From NCBI GenBank assembly GCA_023259675.1, contig JALRGT010000002.1, forward strand, positions 62,001-126,000: a stretch of DNA of 64,000 nt, in the 5' to 3' direction. Both the position numbers and the translations under genes were made by a program. Position 1 is the first letter of the stretch; the number at the start of each line of letters is the position of its first letter. Origin of the DNA: Flavobacterium sp. Its GTDB lineage: Bacteria > Bacteroidota > Bacteroidia > Flavobacteriales > Flavobacteriaceae. The notes under the pieces were generated by a model that did not search any database, was not told the DNA's origin, and saw only the letters and a list, made by a program, of their open reading frames with translations. Positions 16,633 to 25,223 of this stretch are shown here, piece by piece.

Positions 16633-18465
16633 ATGAAAATTTCTTTTGAAAAAAAAATATTTTTTGGATTTATCATTAATATATTGGTCGTACTTGCATC
16701 TGGATTAATTTTTATTATGCGACTTAGGAAAGTCAGAGATAAAACGATGGACACCAGCTTGGATTGGATTGAAATTTCATTATTTGTACTTTCGATAACT
16801 TTACTCTTTATTGTATATTTTGTCATTATCTCCCAACTTAAGGGCAAAAGAATATCACAAAAATTACTCCTTGAAAACAAGCAATTATTACAATCCATTA
16901 TAGACAATACCTCCAACCCTATTTTTATAAAAAAAATAAATGGAGAATACTTATTGGTCAATAAGCAATTTGGTGCTTTATTTAATATTTCGAATGATGA
17001 AATAATAGGTAAAACAGACAGCGATTTTTTACCTCAAGAAATAGCTGAAACATACCGCAATTCAGATATTGAAGTCGTAAAAAAACTCCGCGAATTAAAA
17101 ACAGAAGAAATAATAGATCAGGCAGATGGTAAACACACTTATCTAGCGGTAAAATTCCCTTTATATGATTCAACAGGCCGAATCTATGCCATTGGTGGTA
17201 TTTCTACAGATATTACAGAAAGAAAAAAACTGGAAGATTCATTAGTCTCTTCTGACAAATTTTTCAATATTTCATCCGAAATGATGATTATTGCAACTTT
17301 GGATAAATTTGTAAAAGTAAATCCGGCAACCATTAAAATACTAGGGTACTCGGAAAAAGAATTACTAAGTCAGCCTTTTATAAATTTTGTACATCCAGAA
17401 GATATTAACTATACCGCTGAAGAAGTTGGAAAGCTTAAAACTGGTGCAGTAACCATGCAATTTAAAAATCGTTACATCTGCAAAGATGGCTCGATAAAAT
17501 GGTTACAATGGTCCACTTCTCCAGATCCCACCAGTGGTTTATTGTATGCTGTTGCCAGTGACGTAACTCCACTGGTAGAAAATGAAGAATCATTAAAAGC
17601 CGCTAACAGTTTTTTTAACAACTCTTTAGAAATAATGGTAATTGCGTCTATAGACCATTTTATAAAAATAAATCCCACACTAACAAAAATACTGGGATAT
17701 ACCAATGAAGAATTATTGAGTAAACCTTTCTTAAATTATGTTTACGAAAAAGATAAAGAAAGCACGCAAAAGGAAATTGAAAAACTGCAAAAAGGCATTT
17801 CATCAATAGAATTCAAAAACAGATGGGTTTGTAAAGACCAAAGCATTAAATGGCTCTTGTGGTCAGCTTCACCAGATGTAACCACCGGATTGTTATACGC
17901 TGTAGCCCGAGATATTACCGAATTGGTTACATTAGAAAACGAACAACAAAAAGCCATCGATGAACTTTATGAAAATGAAGAAAAATTACGACTAATTGTC
18001 GAAAATATAGGTGAAGGTGTGATAGTCGCAAATTCGGATAAAAAAGTGGTATTGGCTAATTATATGGCCAATGAAATTTTAGGTATTGAAGAAGACGATA
18101 AAATTTCCTCTAATTTGACCAATCATTTTGAACTCTATTTTCCGGATGAAAGAAATACTTTTCCTTCCCAAAATTTACCAATGGAACGCGCCTTTAATGG
18201 TGAATCAACAGATGATGTGGATGTTGTGCTTTGGAATCCCAATACTCAGGAGAAAAGAAGGGTTCTCATAAGCGGAAGACCTTTAATCGATCAAGAAAGC
18301 AATGTGGTTGCTGCCGTAATAACCATTAAAGACATCAGCAAGTACAAAAAAATGGAAGAGGAATTAATAGAAACCGAAAACAAATACCGACAATTAATTG
18401 GCTTTAGAAAAGTAGAAAACAAAGAGAAAAAAGAAGAAGAGAAAGACAAGAAAAAGCCATTATAA
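16633..18465 (+). CDS. Membrane-anchored multi-PAS sensor protein without output domain
   Basis: A 610-residue protein with two N-terminal membrane helices (about 9-29 and 46-66), a short coiled linker and four PAS domains (about 82-195, 205-312, 320-432 and 450-572). The second and third PAS domains are close copies of each other: both contain KILGY, an FKNR/CKD pair, SIKWL and SGLLYAVA or TGLLYAVA. After the fourth domain the protein stops in a charged, low-complexity tail (KEKKEEEKDKKKPL) where histidine kinases continue with HisKA and HATPase domains. No kinase, cyclase or GGDEF domain is present, and a perfect terminator follows the stop. It is either a stand-alone sensory partner or the relic of a truncated kinase. 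Confidence 0.85.
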   Translation: MKISFEKKIFFGFIINILVVLASGLIFIMRLRKVRDKTMDTSLDWIEISLFVLSITLLFIVYFVIISQLKGKRISQKLLLENKQLLQSIIDNTSNPIFIKKINGEYLLVNKQFGALFNISNDEIIGKTDSDFLPQEIAETYRNSDIEVVKKLRELKTEEIIDQADGKHTYLAVKFPLYDSTGRIYAIGGISTDITERKKLEDSLVSSDKFFNISSEMMIIATLDKFVKVNPATIKILGYSEKELLSQPFINFVHPEDINYTAEEVGKLKTGAVTMQFKNRYICKDGSIKWLQWSTSPDPTSGLLYAVASDVTPLVENEESLKAANSFFNNSLEIMVIASIDHFIKINPTLTKILGYTNEELLSKPFLNYVYEKDKESTQKEIEKLQKGISSIEFKNRWVCKDQSIKWLLWSASPDVTTGLLYAVARDITELVTLENEQQKAIDELYENEEKLRLIVENIGEGVIVANSDKKVVLANYMANEILGIEEDDKISSNLTNHFELYFPDERNTFPSQNLPMERAFNGESTDDVDVVLWNPNTQEKRRVLISGRPLIDQESNVVAAVITIKDISKYKKMEEELIETENKYRQLIGFRKVENKEKKEEEKDKKKPL

Positions 18466-18470
18466 TAGCA

Positions 18471-18506
18471 AAAAAAGCGTTAAGTTTAAAAACTTAACGC
18501 TTTTTT
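18471..18506. terminator. Bidirectional terminator between PAS gene and secreted hypothetical gene
   Basis: A 17-bp perfect inverted repeat (18471-18487 with 18490-18506) whose arms start with A6 and end with T6, so it works on both strands. It separates two convergent genes. Confidence 0.9.
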
Positions 18507-18581
18507 ATTTTATTATTCTTACAGCTAATAAGCTTTACAACATCACTTTGAAACTAAACTTTATTAACTAATAAGAACTTC

Positions 18582-19142
18582 TTATTTAGAACCAGCACTA
18601 AGGACAAATACATTTGATAGGATATAATCATAAACAAATATACTTCCAGAAACTACACAATATGTAAAAAATTCTTGCTCTTTAAATTTCCATTGCAGCT
18701 TTAAAATTGCTGATGGTTTTCTGTTATAAATTAATCCAGAAATAGAATAAAATTTACTGCCAATTTTCCAATATTGTTCTTTCAACGACATATCCGAAAA
18801 AAGAATCATTTTCAAATAAGATTCAAATTCATAATTTTCTTTTTTCATCTTCTCTAATGCTTCTTTACTATACTGCTGTAATTCGGGAAATAGTTGTGAA
18901 TTATCAATAGGCATACTAAGAAATTCTTCTACTTTCATTTCTTTATCCGAAAGCAATTTATAACTCAATAATTTTAAATCACTAGCTTTAAAATAGCTCG
19001 GAGGATCAACAAGTAATTTATCTAATTTAGGCTTCCAAATATATTCCGTTGAATCATTTACTATAACAGTATTATAATTATTTTGAGAAAAACAGTTTGG
19101 AAACAAAATAATTAAAAACAGAAAGCATAAATATTTTTTCAT
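18582..19142 (-). CDS. Hypothetical secreted protein
   Basis: I do not recognise this 186-residue protein. It has a signal peptide (YLCFLFLIILFPNCFSQ, cleavage near residue 19-20), and the Cys at 17 could alternatively suggest a weak lipobox. The mature part is mixed and charged, with a helical KEALEKMKKENYEFESYLKM segment near residue 95, and ends in a hydrophobic strand-like region (YCVVSGSIFVYDYILSNVFVL). It is a single gene bracketed by two terminators of nearly the same sequence. Confidence 0.65.
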   Translation of the reverse strand: MKKYLCFLFLIILFPNCFSQNNYNTVIVNDSTEYIWKPKLDKLLVDPPSYFKASDLKLLSYKLLSDKEMKVEEFLSMPIDNSQLFPELQQYSKEALEKMKKENYEFESYLKMILFSDMSLKEQYWKIGSKFYSISGLIYNRKPSAILKLQWKFKEQEFFTYCVVSGSIFVYDYILSNVFVLSAGSK

Positions 19143-19225
19143 AATATCTTTTAATTTTTAGTAAATATAAGTTTTTACATGCAAAAAAAAGATAATAATC
19201 AATCTAAATATTTAGCTTAAATAAA

Positions 19226-19257
19226 AAAAGCGTTAAGTTTTAAACCTTAACGCTTTT
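19226..19257 (-). terminator. Terminator of the 119-residue hypothetical gene
   Basis: GCGTTAAG (19230-19237) pairs with CTTAACGC (19246-19253), with an A-tract on the plus strand that gives a U-tract on the minus-strand transcript. The stem is almost the same as that of the terminator at 18471-18506. Confidence 0.75.
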
Positions 19258-19265
19258 GTACTATA

Positions 19266-19625
19266 TTATTCTTCGCTCATTTCATCATACCGTTGCGGAA
19301 CCTGTGGGTCATATAGCGGACAATTGAATTCTGCCAGTGCGTCTACCAATTTATTCATTGTTTTTCCCTCGGTACCATAACAATCAATTTGAATGCTTTG
19401 TGGGGTTGTTTTGATTTGAAAAGCACCTTTCCCTTTCGTGTTTTTCCAACTATCGACATCTACTTTTTCCCAATCAGAGAAGAGCGAATTAATTCTGTTA
19501 AGGATAACAGATGTAGGCAGTTCTTCCAGACCTTCCACTGTTTGTTCATCAACAATGGCTTCATAAACGAGTTGATGGTTCAAATAAACTCCGTCCTGGT
19601 AAATCCAAAAAACTAATTCGTACAT
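19266..19625 (-). CDS. Conserved hypothetical cytoplasmic protein
   Basis: A 119-residue soluble protein, acidic overall, without signal peptide or membrane segment. It starts MYELVFWIYQDGVYL and ends in an acidic tail (PQRYDEMSEE). I cannot assign it to a named family. It follows purM on the same strand with an 88-bp spacer (19626-19713), so co-transcription with purM is possible but not required. Confidence 0.7.
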   Translation of the reverse strand: MYELVFWIYQDGVYLNHQLVYEAIVDEQTVEGLEELPTSVILNRINSLFSDWEKVDVDSWKNTKGKGAFQIKTTPQSIQIDCYGTEGKTMNKLVDALAEFNCPLYDPQVPQRYDEMSEE

Positions 19626-19713
19626 ATTTTTTAGTTTATAAATTAAAGCGACAAAGTTTCAAAGTTACTCAATTCAATAACTTTGAAACTTTGCCACTCA
19701 GAAGCTCTTCAAA

Positions 19714-20892
19714 TTAATATTCGAAAGTTCCGTATTCACTGGTAATCGTCAATTTTTTGCTATCAGCAGCTTCTACTCTACCTACAATTTGCGCATTAAC
19801 ATTGAATGATTTGGAAATTGCTATAATATCCTCAGCAACTGCTTCAGGCACATAGATTTCCATTCGGTGACCACAATTGAAAACTTGGTACATCTCTTTC
19901 CAATCGGTTTTAGATTGTTCTTGAATCAATTGGAACAAAGGCGGAACCGGAAATAAATTATCTTTTATAATGTGTAAATTTTGTACAAAGTGTAAAATTT
20001 TAGTTTGTGCTCCACCACTACAGTGAACCATTCCATGAATTTCATCTGCAGAATATTTATCTAAAATTTTCTTAATAATGGGTGCATAGGTACGAGTTGG
20101 TGATAATACCAATTGACCTGCATCGATTGGTGAATTTTCAACAGCATCCGTCAATTTTACCTGACCAGAATAAATTAATTCTTCTGGAACTGCAGCATCA
20201 TAACTTTCTGGGTATTTTGTTGCCAAATATTTGCCAAAAACATCGTGACGTGCCGAAGTCAAACCGTTGCTTCCCATTCCGCCATTATAGCTTTTCTCGT
20301 AAGTAGCCTGACCAAAAGATTCTAAACCTACGATTACATCTCCTGCTTTAATATTAGCATTATCAATTACTTTCGAACGTTTCATTCGAGCCGTAACGGT
20401 TGAGTCTACAATAATCGTTCGAACAATATCCCCTACATCGGCAGTTTCTCCACCTGTAGAATGAATGGTAACTCCAAAAGTCTCCAACTCTTTGATTAAT
20501 TCTTCTGTTCCGTTGATAATCGCCGAAATTACTTCGGCAGGAATCAGGTTTTTGTTTCTTCCGATAGTGGAGGAAAGTAAAATATTATCGGTGGCACCTA
20601 CACATAATAAATCGTCGATATTCATGATCAAAGCATCTTGAGCGATACCTTTCCATACTGACAAATTGCCGGTTTCTTTCCAATACATATACGCCAGAGA
20701 AGATTTGGTTCCTGCTCCATCAGCATGCATTATCAAGCAATAGTCTTCGTCTTGAGTTAAATAATCAGGGACAATTTTACAAAATGCTTGAGGAAATAAT
20801 CCTTTGTCTATATTTTTTATGGCATTGTGCACATCTTCTTTAGATGCCGAAACACCACGTTGTGCATATCTTTTTGAAGTATCTGAACTCAT
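19714..20892 (-). CDS. purM: Phosphoribosylformylglycinamidine cyclo-ligase (AIR synthase)
   Basis: A 392-residue PurM-type enzyme converting FGAM to AIR with ATP in purine biosynthesis. It shows the N-terminal catalytic pattern with DGAGTKS near residue 57, NIDDLLCVGA near 91, STGGETADVGD near 145, and the glycine-rich C-terminal pieces MVHCSGGAQTKI and FNCGHRMEIYV. It is longer than the proteobacterial enzyme (about 345 residues), as expected for the Bacteroidetes form. It is cytoplasmic. Confidence 0.95.
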   Translation of the reverse strand: MSSDTSKRYAQRGVSASKEDVHNAIKNIDKGLFPQAFCKIVPDYLTQDEDYCLIMHADGAGTKSSLAYMYWKETGNLSVWKGIAQDALIMNIDDLLCVGATDNILLSSTIGRNKNLIPAEVISAIINGTEELIKELETFGVTIHSTGGETADVGDIVRTIIVDSTVTARMKRSKVIDNANIKAGDVIVGLESFGQATYEKSYNGGMGSNGLTSARHDVFGKYLATKYPESYDAAVPEELIYSGQVKLTDAVENSPIDAGQLVLSPTRTYAPIIKKILDKYSADEIHGMVHCSGGAQTKILHFVQNLHIIKDNLFPVPPLFQLIQEQSKTDWKEMYQVFNCGHRMEIYVPEAVAEDIIAISKSFNVNAQIVGRVEAADSKKLTITSEYGTFEY

Positions 20893-20915
20893 TTTATTTC
20901 TGTGTAGTTGTGCTG

Positions 20916-20923
20916 CAAAGATA
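20916..20923 (-). promoter_or_regulatory. Likely -7 element of purM
   Basis: Minus-strand TATCTTTG fits TAnnTTTG and lies 24-31 bp upstream of the start codon. I see no convincing TTG at -33 spacing. Confidence 0.4.
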
Positions 20924-21152
20924 AATATTTTTTTGGGTTTAACTTAAACCGTTCCTTCATCTGTTTTGTAAAATTGAGAATCAACATTAACAAGGAGATT
21001 TATTTTCACTAACTTTAACATAAAAAACTAAAAAACAACACCTTATAAACAACCTATAGTAAACGATATATGATTATATTTTAAAATTTACTTGAAAATA
21101 TTTTTGATTACAAAAAATGAATTAAATTAGAACTTGCATTAAGATTAAAAAA

Positions 21153-21206
21153 ATGGAGACCAGAGACCATCAAAAACGGGGCGTTACCGAAAAGCCACAT
21201 GAGTAG
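21153..21206 (+). other. 17-codon upstream ORF in a locally G+C-rich leader
   Basis: The spacer before the DUF4242 gene (331 bp) is very A/T-rich except for about 60 bases at 21153-21210. These contain a complete short frame, METRDHQKRGVTEKPHE, ending 18 bp before the DUF4242 start. It could be a leader peptide, a structured RNA element or chance; nothing in the sequence decides this. Confidence 0.25.
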
Positions 21207-21224
21207 GAAACTAAAATAAATAGT

Positions 21225-21497
21225 ATGCCTAAATATGTAATTGAAAGAGAAATTCCCGGAGCAGGAAAACTGACTTCCGATCAATTAAAAAGTATTTCAC
21301 AAACTTCTTGTGGCGCATTAAGTAAATTAGGATCCGAAATACAATGGGTAAACAGTTATGTAACTGGAAACAAAATTTATTGTATCTATATCGCTCCAAA
21401 TGAGGAAATGGTACTTGAACATGCCAAATTAGGTGGTTTTCCCGCCAATGCAATAAACCAAGTTTCTGCAATAATTGACCCTATAACTGCAGAATAA
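21225..21497 (+). CDS. DUF4242-family small protein
   Basis: A 90-residue protein matching the DUF4242 family: it starts MPKYVIEREIPGAG and has a central WVNSYVTGNKIYCIYIAPNEE core. Relatives form ferredoxin-like alpha/beta dimers, and a Streptomyces member binds nickel. It has no signal peptide. It lies alone between purM (divergent) and glnN (convergent), with a bidirectional terminator downstream. The role in this organism is unknown. Confidence 0.85.
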   Translation: MPKYVIEREIPGAGKLTSDQLKSISQTSCGALSKLGSEIQWVNSYVTGNKIYCIYIAPNEEMVLEHAKLGGFPANAINQVSAIIDPITAE

Positions 21498-21538
21498 GTT
21501 ATAGAACCAAGGAATGATAAAAACTAAAAACTATTAAA

Positions 21539-21580
21539 AAACCCGATTAGCCATAAAAAGCTCATCGGGTTATTTTTTTT
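21539..21580. terminator. Bidirectional terminator between DUF4242 gene and glnN
   Basis: AACCCGATTAGC (21539-21550) pairs with GCTCATCGGGTT (21560-21571) with one mismatch, flanked by an A-run on the left and T8 on the right. Confidence 0.85.
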
Positions 21581-21594
21581 AAATAATTTATGTT

Positions 21595-23784
21595 CTATTT
21601 CGTGAACAACAATTCTCTGTATTTAACCAGGGTCCACAATTGATTATCCACTAACAATTCCAGTTTGTCACAATGTTCACGAATAATTTCAAAATAAGGT
21701 TTTACCTTATTGCAATATGCTTCTGCCATTTCTTGGGCATTGGTCATTACATTGGCATTTTTTCTTTCATTCGTCATCTCTACCACTTTAGTATTAATCC
21801 CTTCAATATGTCTGGAAATATCCCTAATAATAGAAATTTGTTCTTTGGCAATCTTTTCGAATTCAGCTCCAAAAATATCTTTCAAACCTTTTACGTTTTC
21901 AATTAGGGTATTTTGATAACGAATCGCTGTTGGAATTACGTGATTTTTAGAAATATCACCCAAAACCCTACTTTCAATTTGAATTTTCTTAGTGTATTCC
22001 TCTAATTCAATTTCGTAACGCGCTTCCGTTTCAATATGATTCATGATACCCATTTCAGAAAACAAATCTAATGCTTGTTTAGAAACTCTTGACTTTAAGG
22101 CTTCGGGAGTCGTTTTAAAATTACTCAAACCTCTTTTAGCCGCTTCTTTTTCCCAAGCTTCGCTATAACCATCTCCTTCAAAAAGGATTTTTTTAGATTG
22201 TTTGATGTATTCTCTTAAAACATTGAAAACGGCATCGTCTTTCTTCATTTTTTTAGAATCAATCAACGCATCTACTTCTACTTTAAAATCTTTCAATTGC
22301 TTGGCAACAATCGTGTTTAAAGTAGTCATCGCGTTCGAACAGTTAGCAGAAGAACCTACTGCTCTAAATTCAAATTTATTTCCCGTAAATGCAAATGGTG
22401 AAGTTCGGTTTCTATCGGTATTATCCAAAATAACTTCCGGAATTTTTCCGACCACGTTCAATTTCAAGTCGGTTTTTTCTTCCGGTGATAATTTACCGTT
22501 AGTGACACTTTCTAATTCCGCCAATACTTTTGTCAATTGTTCTCCGATAAATACCGAAATAATTGCCGGTGGTGCTTCATTTGCTCCCAACCTATGATCA
22601 TTACTAGCTGTTGCAATTGCTCCTCTTAGTAAGGTTTCGTAATCATTTACCGCTTTAATGGTATTGATAAAGAAAGTCAAAAATTGTAAATTACTCATTG
22701 GAGTTTTACTCGGGCTTAACAAATTTACGCCGGTATCTGTTGCCAACGACCAGTTGTTGTGTTTTCCCGAACCGTTTACTCCTTTGAAAGGTTTTTCATG
22801 AAACAACACTTTAAAGTCATGACGTTCCCCAACTTTCTGCATTACATCCATTAATAAACAGTTGTGATCTACTGCCAAATTAGTTTCTTCAAAAATAGGT
22901 GCCAACTCAAATTGGTTGGGTGCCACTTCATTATGACGTGTTTTTACAGGAATTCCTAACAACATACATTCCTGCTCTAAATCTCTCATGAAAGTCAACG
23001 CACGAGTTGGAATAGAACCAAAATAATGATCGTCTAATTGTTGACCTTTAGCGGAGGTATGTCCCAGCAAAGTTCTTCCTGTCATCATCAAATCCGGACG
23101 TGAATCGGCTAGTGCTTTGTCGATCAAGAAATATTCCTGTTCCCAACCTAAAGTTGCCGTAACTTTTTTGACATTTTTATCAAAATATTTACACACTTCA
23201 GTTGCAGCTTCATCAATTGCAGATAAAGCTCTTAACAAAGGAATTTTATTATCTAAAGCTTCTCCTGTATAGGATATAAAAACGGTTGGTATACAAAGAG
23301 TTGTCCCAAATATAAATGCAGGAGAAGTGGGATCCCAAGCAGTATAACCTCTTGCCTCAAAAGTGTTCCTGATTCCACCATTTGGAAAACTGGAAGCATC
23401 GGGTTCTTGTTGTACTAATTGTGCCCCTCCGAATTTCTCCACCGGATCACTCCCGTCATAAGAAGTTTCGAAAAAAGCATCGTGTTTTTCTGCAGTAGCT
23501 CCAGTAAGGGGCTGAAACCAGTGGGTATAATGAGTAACTCCTTTAGAAAGAGCCCATTCTTTCATTCCCATCGCAATATAATCGGCCAATTTTCGATCTA
23601 TTTTGGTTCCAAATTGCACAGCACTCTGAACGGCTTTAAAAGCATCAGAGGTTAGGTATTGCCTCATCGCTTTTTCGTTAAAGACATTTGAACCAAAAAT
23701 AGCTGATTTCCTTCCAGTTTCCTCAAAATGAACTGGTTTTCTAGTTGAAGCCTCCTTCAGGGCTTGAAAACGTATTGTTGACAT
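21595..23784 (-). CDS. glnN: Glutamine synthetase type III
   Basis: A 729-residue GSIII enzyme, ATP-dependent synthesis of glutamine from glutamate and ammonia. The length is typical of this large class. Recognisable blocks include the N-terminal FGSNVFNEKAMRQYL, LGWEQEYFLID (metal-binding), TRHNEVAPNQFELAPIFEE, KGVNGSGKHNNWSLATDTG (ammonium and glutamate site), NRTSPFAFTGNKFEFRAVGSS, and a long helical C-terminal extension. It is divergent from the type II glutamine synthetase gene, 278 bp away, so both may respond to nitrogen status. Confidence 0.96.
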   Translation of the reverse strand: MSTIRFQALKEASTRKPVHFEETGRKSAIFGSNVFNEKAMRQYLTSDAFKAVQSAVQFGTKIDRKLADYIAMGMKEWALSKGVTHYTHWFQPLTGATAEKHDAFFETSYDGSDPVEKFGGAQLVQQEPDASSFPNGGIRNTFEARGYTAWDPTSPAFIFGTTLCIPTVFISYTGEALDNKIPLLRALSAIDEAATEVCKYFDKNVKKVTATLGWEQEYFLIDKALADSRPDLMMTGRTLLGHTSAKGQQLDDHYFGSIPTRALTFMRDLEQECMLLGIPVKTRHNEVAPNQFELAPIFEETNLAVDHNCLLMDVMQKVGERHDFKVLFHEKPFKGVNGSGKHNNWSLATDTGVNLLSPSKTPMSNLQFLTFFINTIKAVNDYETLLRGAIATASNDHRLGANEAPPAIISVFIGEQLTKVLAELESVTNGKLSPEEKTDLKLNVVGKIPEVILDNTDRNRTSPFAFTGNKFEFRAVGSSANCSNAMTTLNTIVAKQLKDFKVEVDALIDSKKMKKDDAVFNVLREYIKQSKKILFEGDGYSEAWEKEAAKRGLSNFKTTPEALKSRVSKQALDLFSEMGIMNHIETEARYEIELEEYTKKIQIESRVLGDISKNHVIPTAIRYQNTLIENVKGLKDIFGAEFEKIAKEQISIIRDISRHIEGINTKVVEMTNERKNANVMTNAQEMAEAYCNKVKPYFEIIREHCDKLELLVDNQLWTLVKYRELLFTK

Positions 23785-23801
23785 AATAAATTGATTTTTA
23801 C

Positions 23802-23809
23802 CAAAGATA
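23802..23809 (-). promoter_or_regulatory. Likely -7 element of glnN
   Basis: Minus-strand TATCTTTG, 18-25 bp upstream of the start codon, fits TAnnTTTG. No clear -33 TTG is seen at normal spacing. Confidence 0.4.
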
Positions 23810-24018
23810 AATATTCTAAAACGAAATATTTATTAAAAAAAGGTGAAAATAAACCCTAAATATTCATCCAGATTATAAATCTTAATGAAAAAATAACAAT
23901 TACAGCCATTAAAAATAACTATTTATAAATTTAACCCCCGCTTAAATAGGGTATTCATAAAAATTAAATATTCAAATACAAAACCACCCCTTGGTTTTTA
24001 CCACTAAAAAAAAATATT

Positions 24019-24026
24019 TATATTTG
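24019..24026 (+). promoter_or_regulatory. Likely -7 element of the type II glutamine synthetase gene
   Basis: TATATTTG fits TAnnTTTG and lies 36-43 bp upstream of the ATG at 24063. Its position downstream of an in-frame ATG at 23991 argues against that earlier start. Confidence 0.5.
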
Positions 24027-24062
24027 TGCCTCATAAAAATCAAGAAATTAATTTATATTATT

Positions 24063-25079
24063 ATGGCTAAAATAAAGTTAGAGTACATTTGGTTAGACGG
24101 ATACGAACCAACTCAAAATCTTAGAAGTAAAACTAAAGTTGAAGATCACGATAACTTTCAAGGAACTTTGGAAGAAATTGGAAATTGGTCTTTTGACGGT
24201 TCTTCTACAAAACAAGCTGAAGGAGGATCTTCTGATTGTTTATTAGTACCAGTTGCTATTTATCCAGATCCAGATCGTATAAATGGATATTTAGTAATGT
24301 CTGAAGTTATGTATGCTGATGGTACTCCACACCCTTCAAACGGTAGAGCTACTATTGACGATGATAACGATGATTTCTGGTTTGGTTTTGAACAAGAATA
24401 TTTCATCATGGATACTAAAACTTTATTGCCTTTAGGTTTCCCTGTTGGAGGATATCCTGCACCACAAGGAATGTACTACTGTTCAGTAGGCGGAAAAAAC
24501 ACTCATGGTAGAGCTTTAGTTGAAGAGCATGCTAACTTATGTATCGATGCAGGTCTTAACTTTGAAGGAATCAACCAAGAAGTTGCTTGTGGACAATGGG
24601 AATTCCAATTATTCGCAAAAGGAGCTAAAAAAGCAGGGGATGAAATTTGGGTTGCTAGATACTTATTGGATCGTTTGACTGAGAAATATGGTTACTATAT
24701 TGAATACCACCCTAAACCTCTTGGTGATACAGACTGGAATGGTTCTGGTATGCACGCTAACTTCTCAAATGAAGTTTTAAGAACGTGTGGTTCTCAAGCT
24801 AAATATGAAGAAATCTGTGAAGCATTCAGACCTGTAACTAAAGAACACATTGAAGTTTACGGAGCTCACAATGAATTACGTTTAACTGGTAAGCATGAAA
24901 CTGCTTCTATCAATGATTTCTCTTTTGGAGTTTCAGACAGAGGTGCTTCAATTAGAATCCCATTAATTACCGTTCAAAAAGGATGGAAAGGTTGGTTGGA
25001 AGACAGAAGACCAGCATCTAATGGAGATCCATACAAAATTGCTGCAAGAATTATCCAAACAGTTAAATCTGCTTTGTAA
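24063..25079 (+). CDS. Glutamine synthetase type II (beta-grasp domain, eukaryote-like)
   Basis: A 338-residue cytoplasmic enzyme related to eukaryotic GSII. It begins MAKIKLEYIWLDGYEPTQNLRSKTK, with NWSFDGSSTKQAEGGSSD (ATP/metal region), FGFEQEYFI, GINQEVACGQWEFQ, NGSGMHANFSN and the C-terminal SDRGASIRIP. The shorter start at 24063 fits the family N-terminus and the promoter position; an upstream in-frame ATG at 23991 encodes only a hydrophobic, basic run. Codon choice is visibly closer to a highly expressed gene than that of its neighbours. It is divergent from glnN and ends at a strong terminator. Confidence 0.95.
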   Translation: MAKIKLEYIWLDGYEPTQNLRSKTKVEDHDNFQGTLEEIGNWSFDGSSTKQAEGGSSDCLLVPVAIYPDPDRINGYLVMSEVMYADGTPHPSNGRATIDDDNDDFWFGFEQEYFIMDTKTLLPLGFPVGGYPAPQGMYYCSVGGKNTHGRALVEEHANLCIDAGLNFEGINQEVACGQWEFQLFAKGAKKAGDEIWVARYLLDRLTEKYGYYIEYHPKPLGDTDWNGSGMHANFSNEVLRTCGSQAKYEEICEAFRPVTKEHIEVYGAHNELRLTGKHETASINDFSFGVSDRGASIRIPLITVQKGWKGWLEDRRPASNGDPYKIAARIIQTVKSAL

Positions 25080-25098
25080 TTCTAATTATTCTATAACG

Positions 25099-25132
25099 AA
25101 GTGCCATCCTAATCCGATGGCACTTTTTTTTT
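25099..25132 (+). terminator. Terminator of the type II glutamine synthetase gene
   Basis: AAGTGCCATC (25099-25108) pairs with GATGGCACTT (25116-25125), followed by a run of T to 25132. Confidence 0.9.
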
Positions 25133-25191
25133 ACTTCATTTTGTGCAGAATCTTTCTTCTCCACTTTTCAATTTTGTATAATTTCAAAAAG

Positions 25192-25199
25192 TATCTTTG
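25192..25199 (+). promoter_or_regulatory. Likely -7 element of the terC-type gene
   Basis: TATCTTTG fits TAnnTTTG and lies 25-32 bp upstream of the ATG at 25224. A TTTG at 25173-25176 is closer than usual for a -33 box (15 bases). I see no conserved yybP-ykoY-like manganese leader here, the spacer being too short. Confidence 0.4.
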
Positions 25200-25223
25200 T
25201 AAAAAACTTAACCTTTTGATTTT

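Noticed and set aside
18465..18582. Frameshifted kinase remnant after the PAS protein
   Set aside because: Only about 115 bases separate the convergent genes, with a perfect terminator and no kinase-like sequence in any frame.
22202..22597. A 131-codon plus-strand frame inside glnN
   Set aside because: It is antisense to conserved glutamine synthetase sequence and has no family resemblance.
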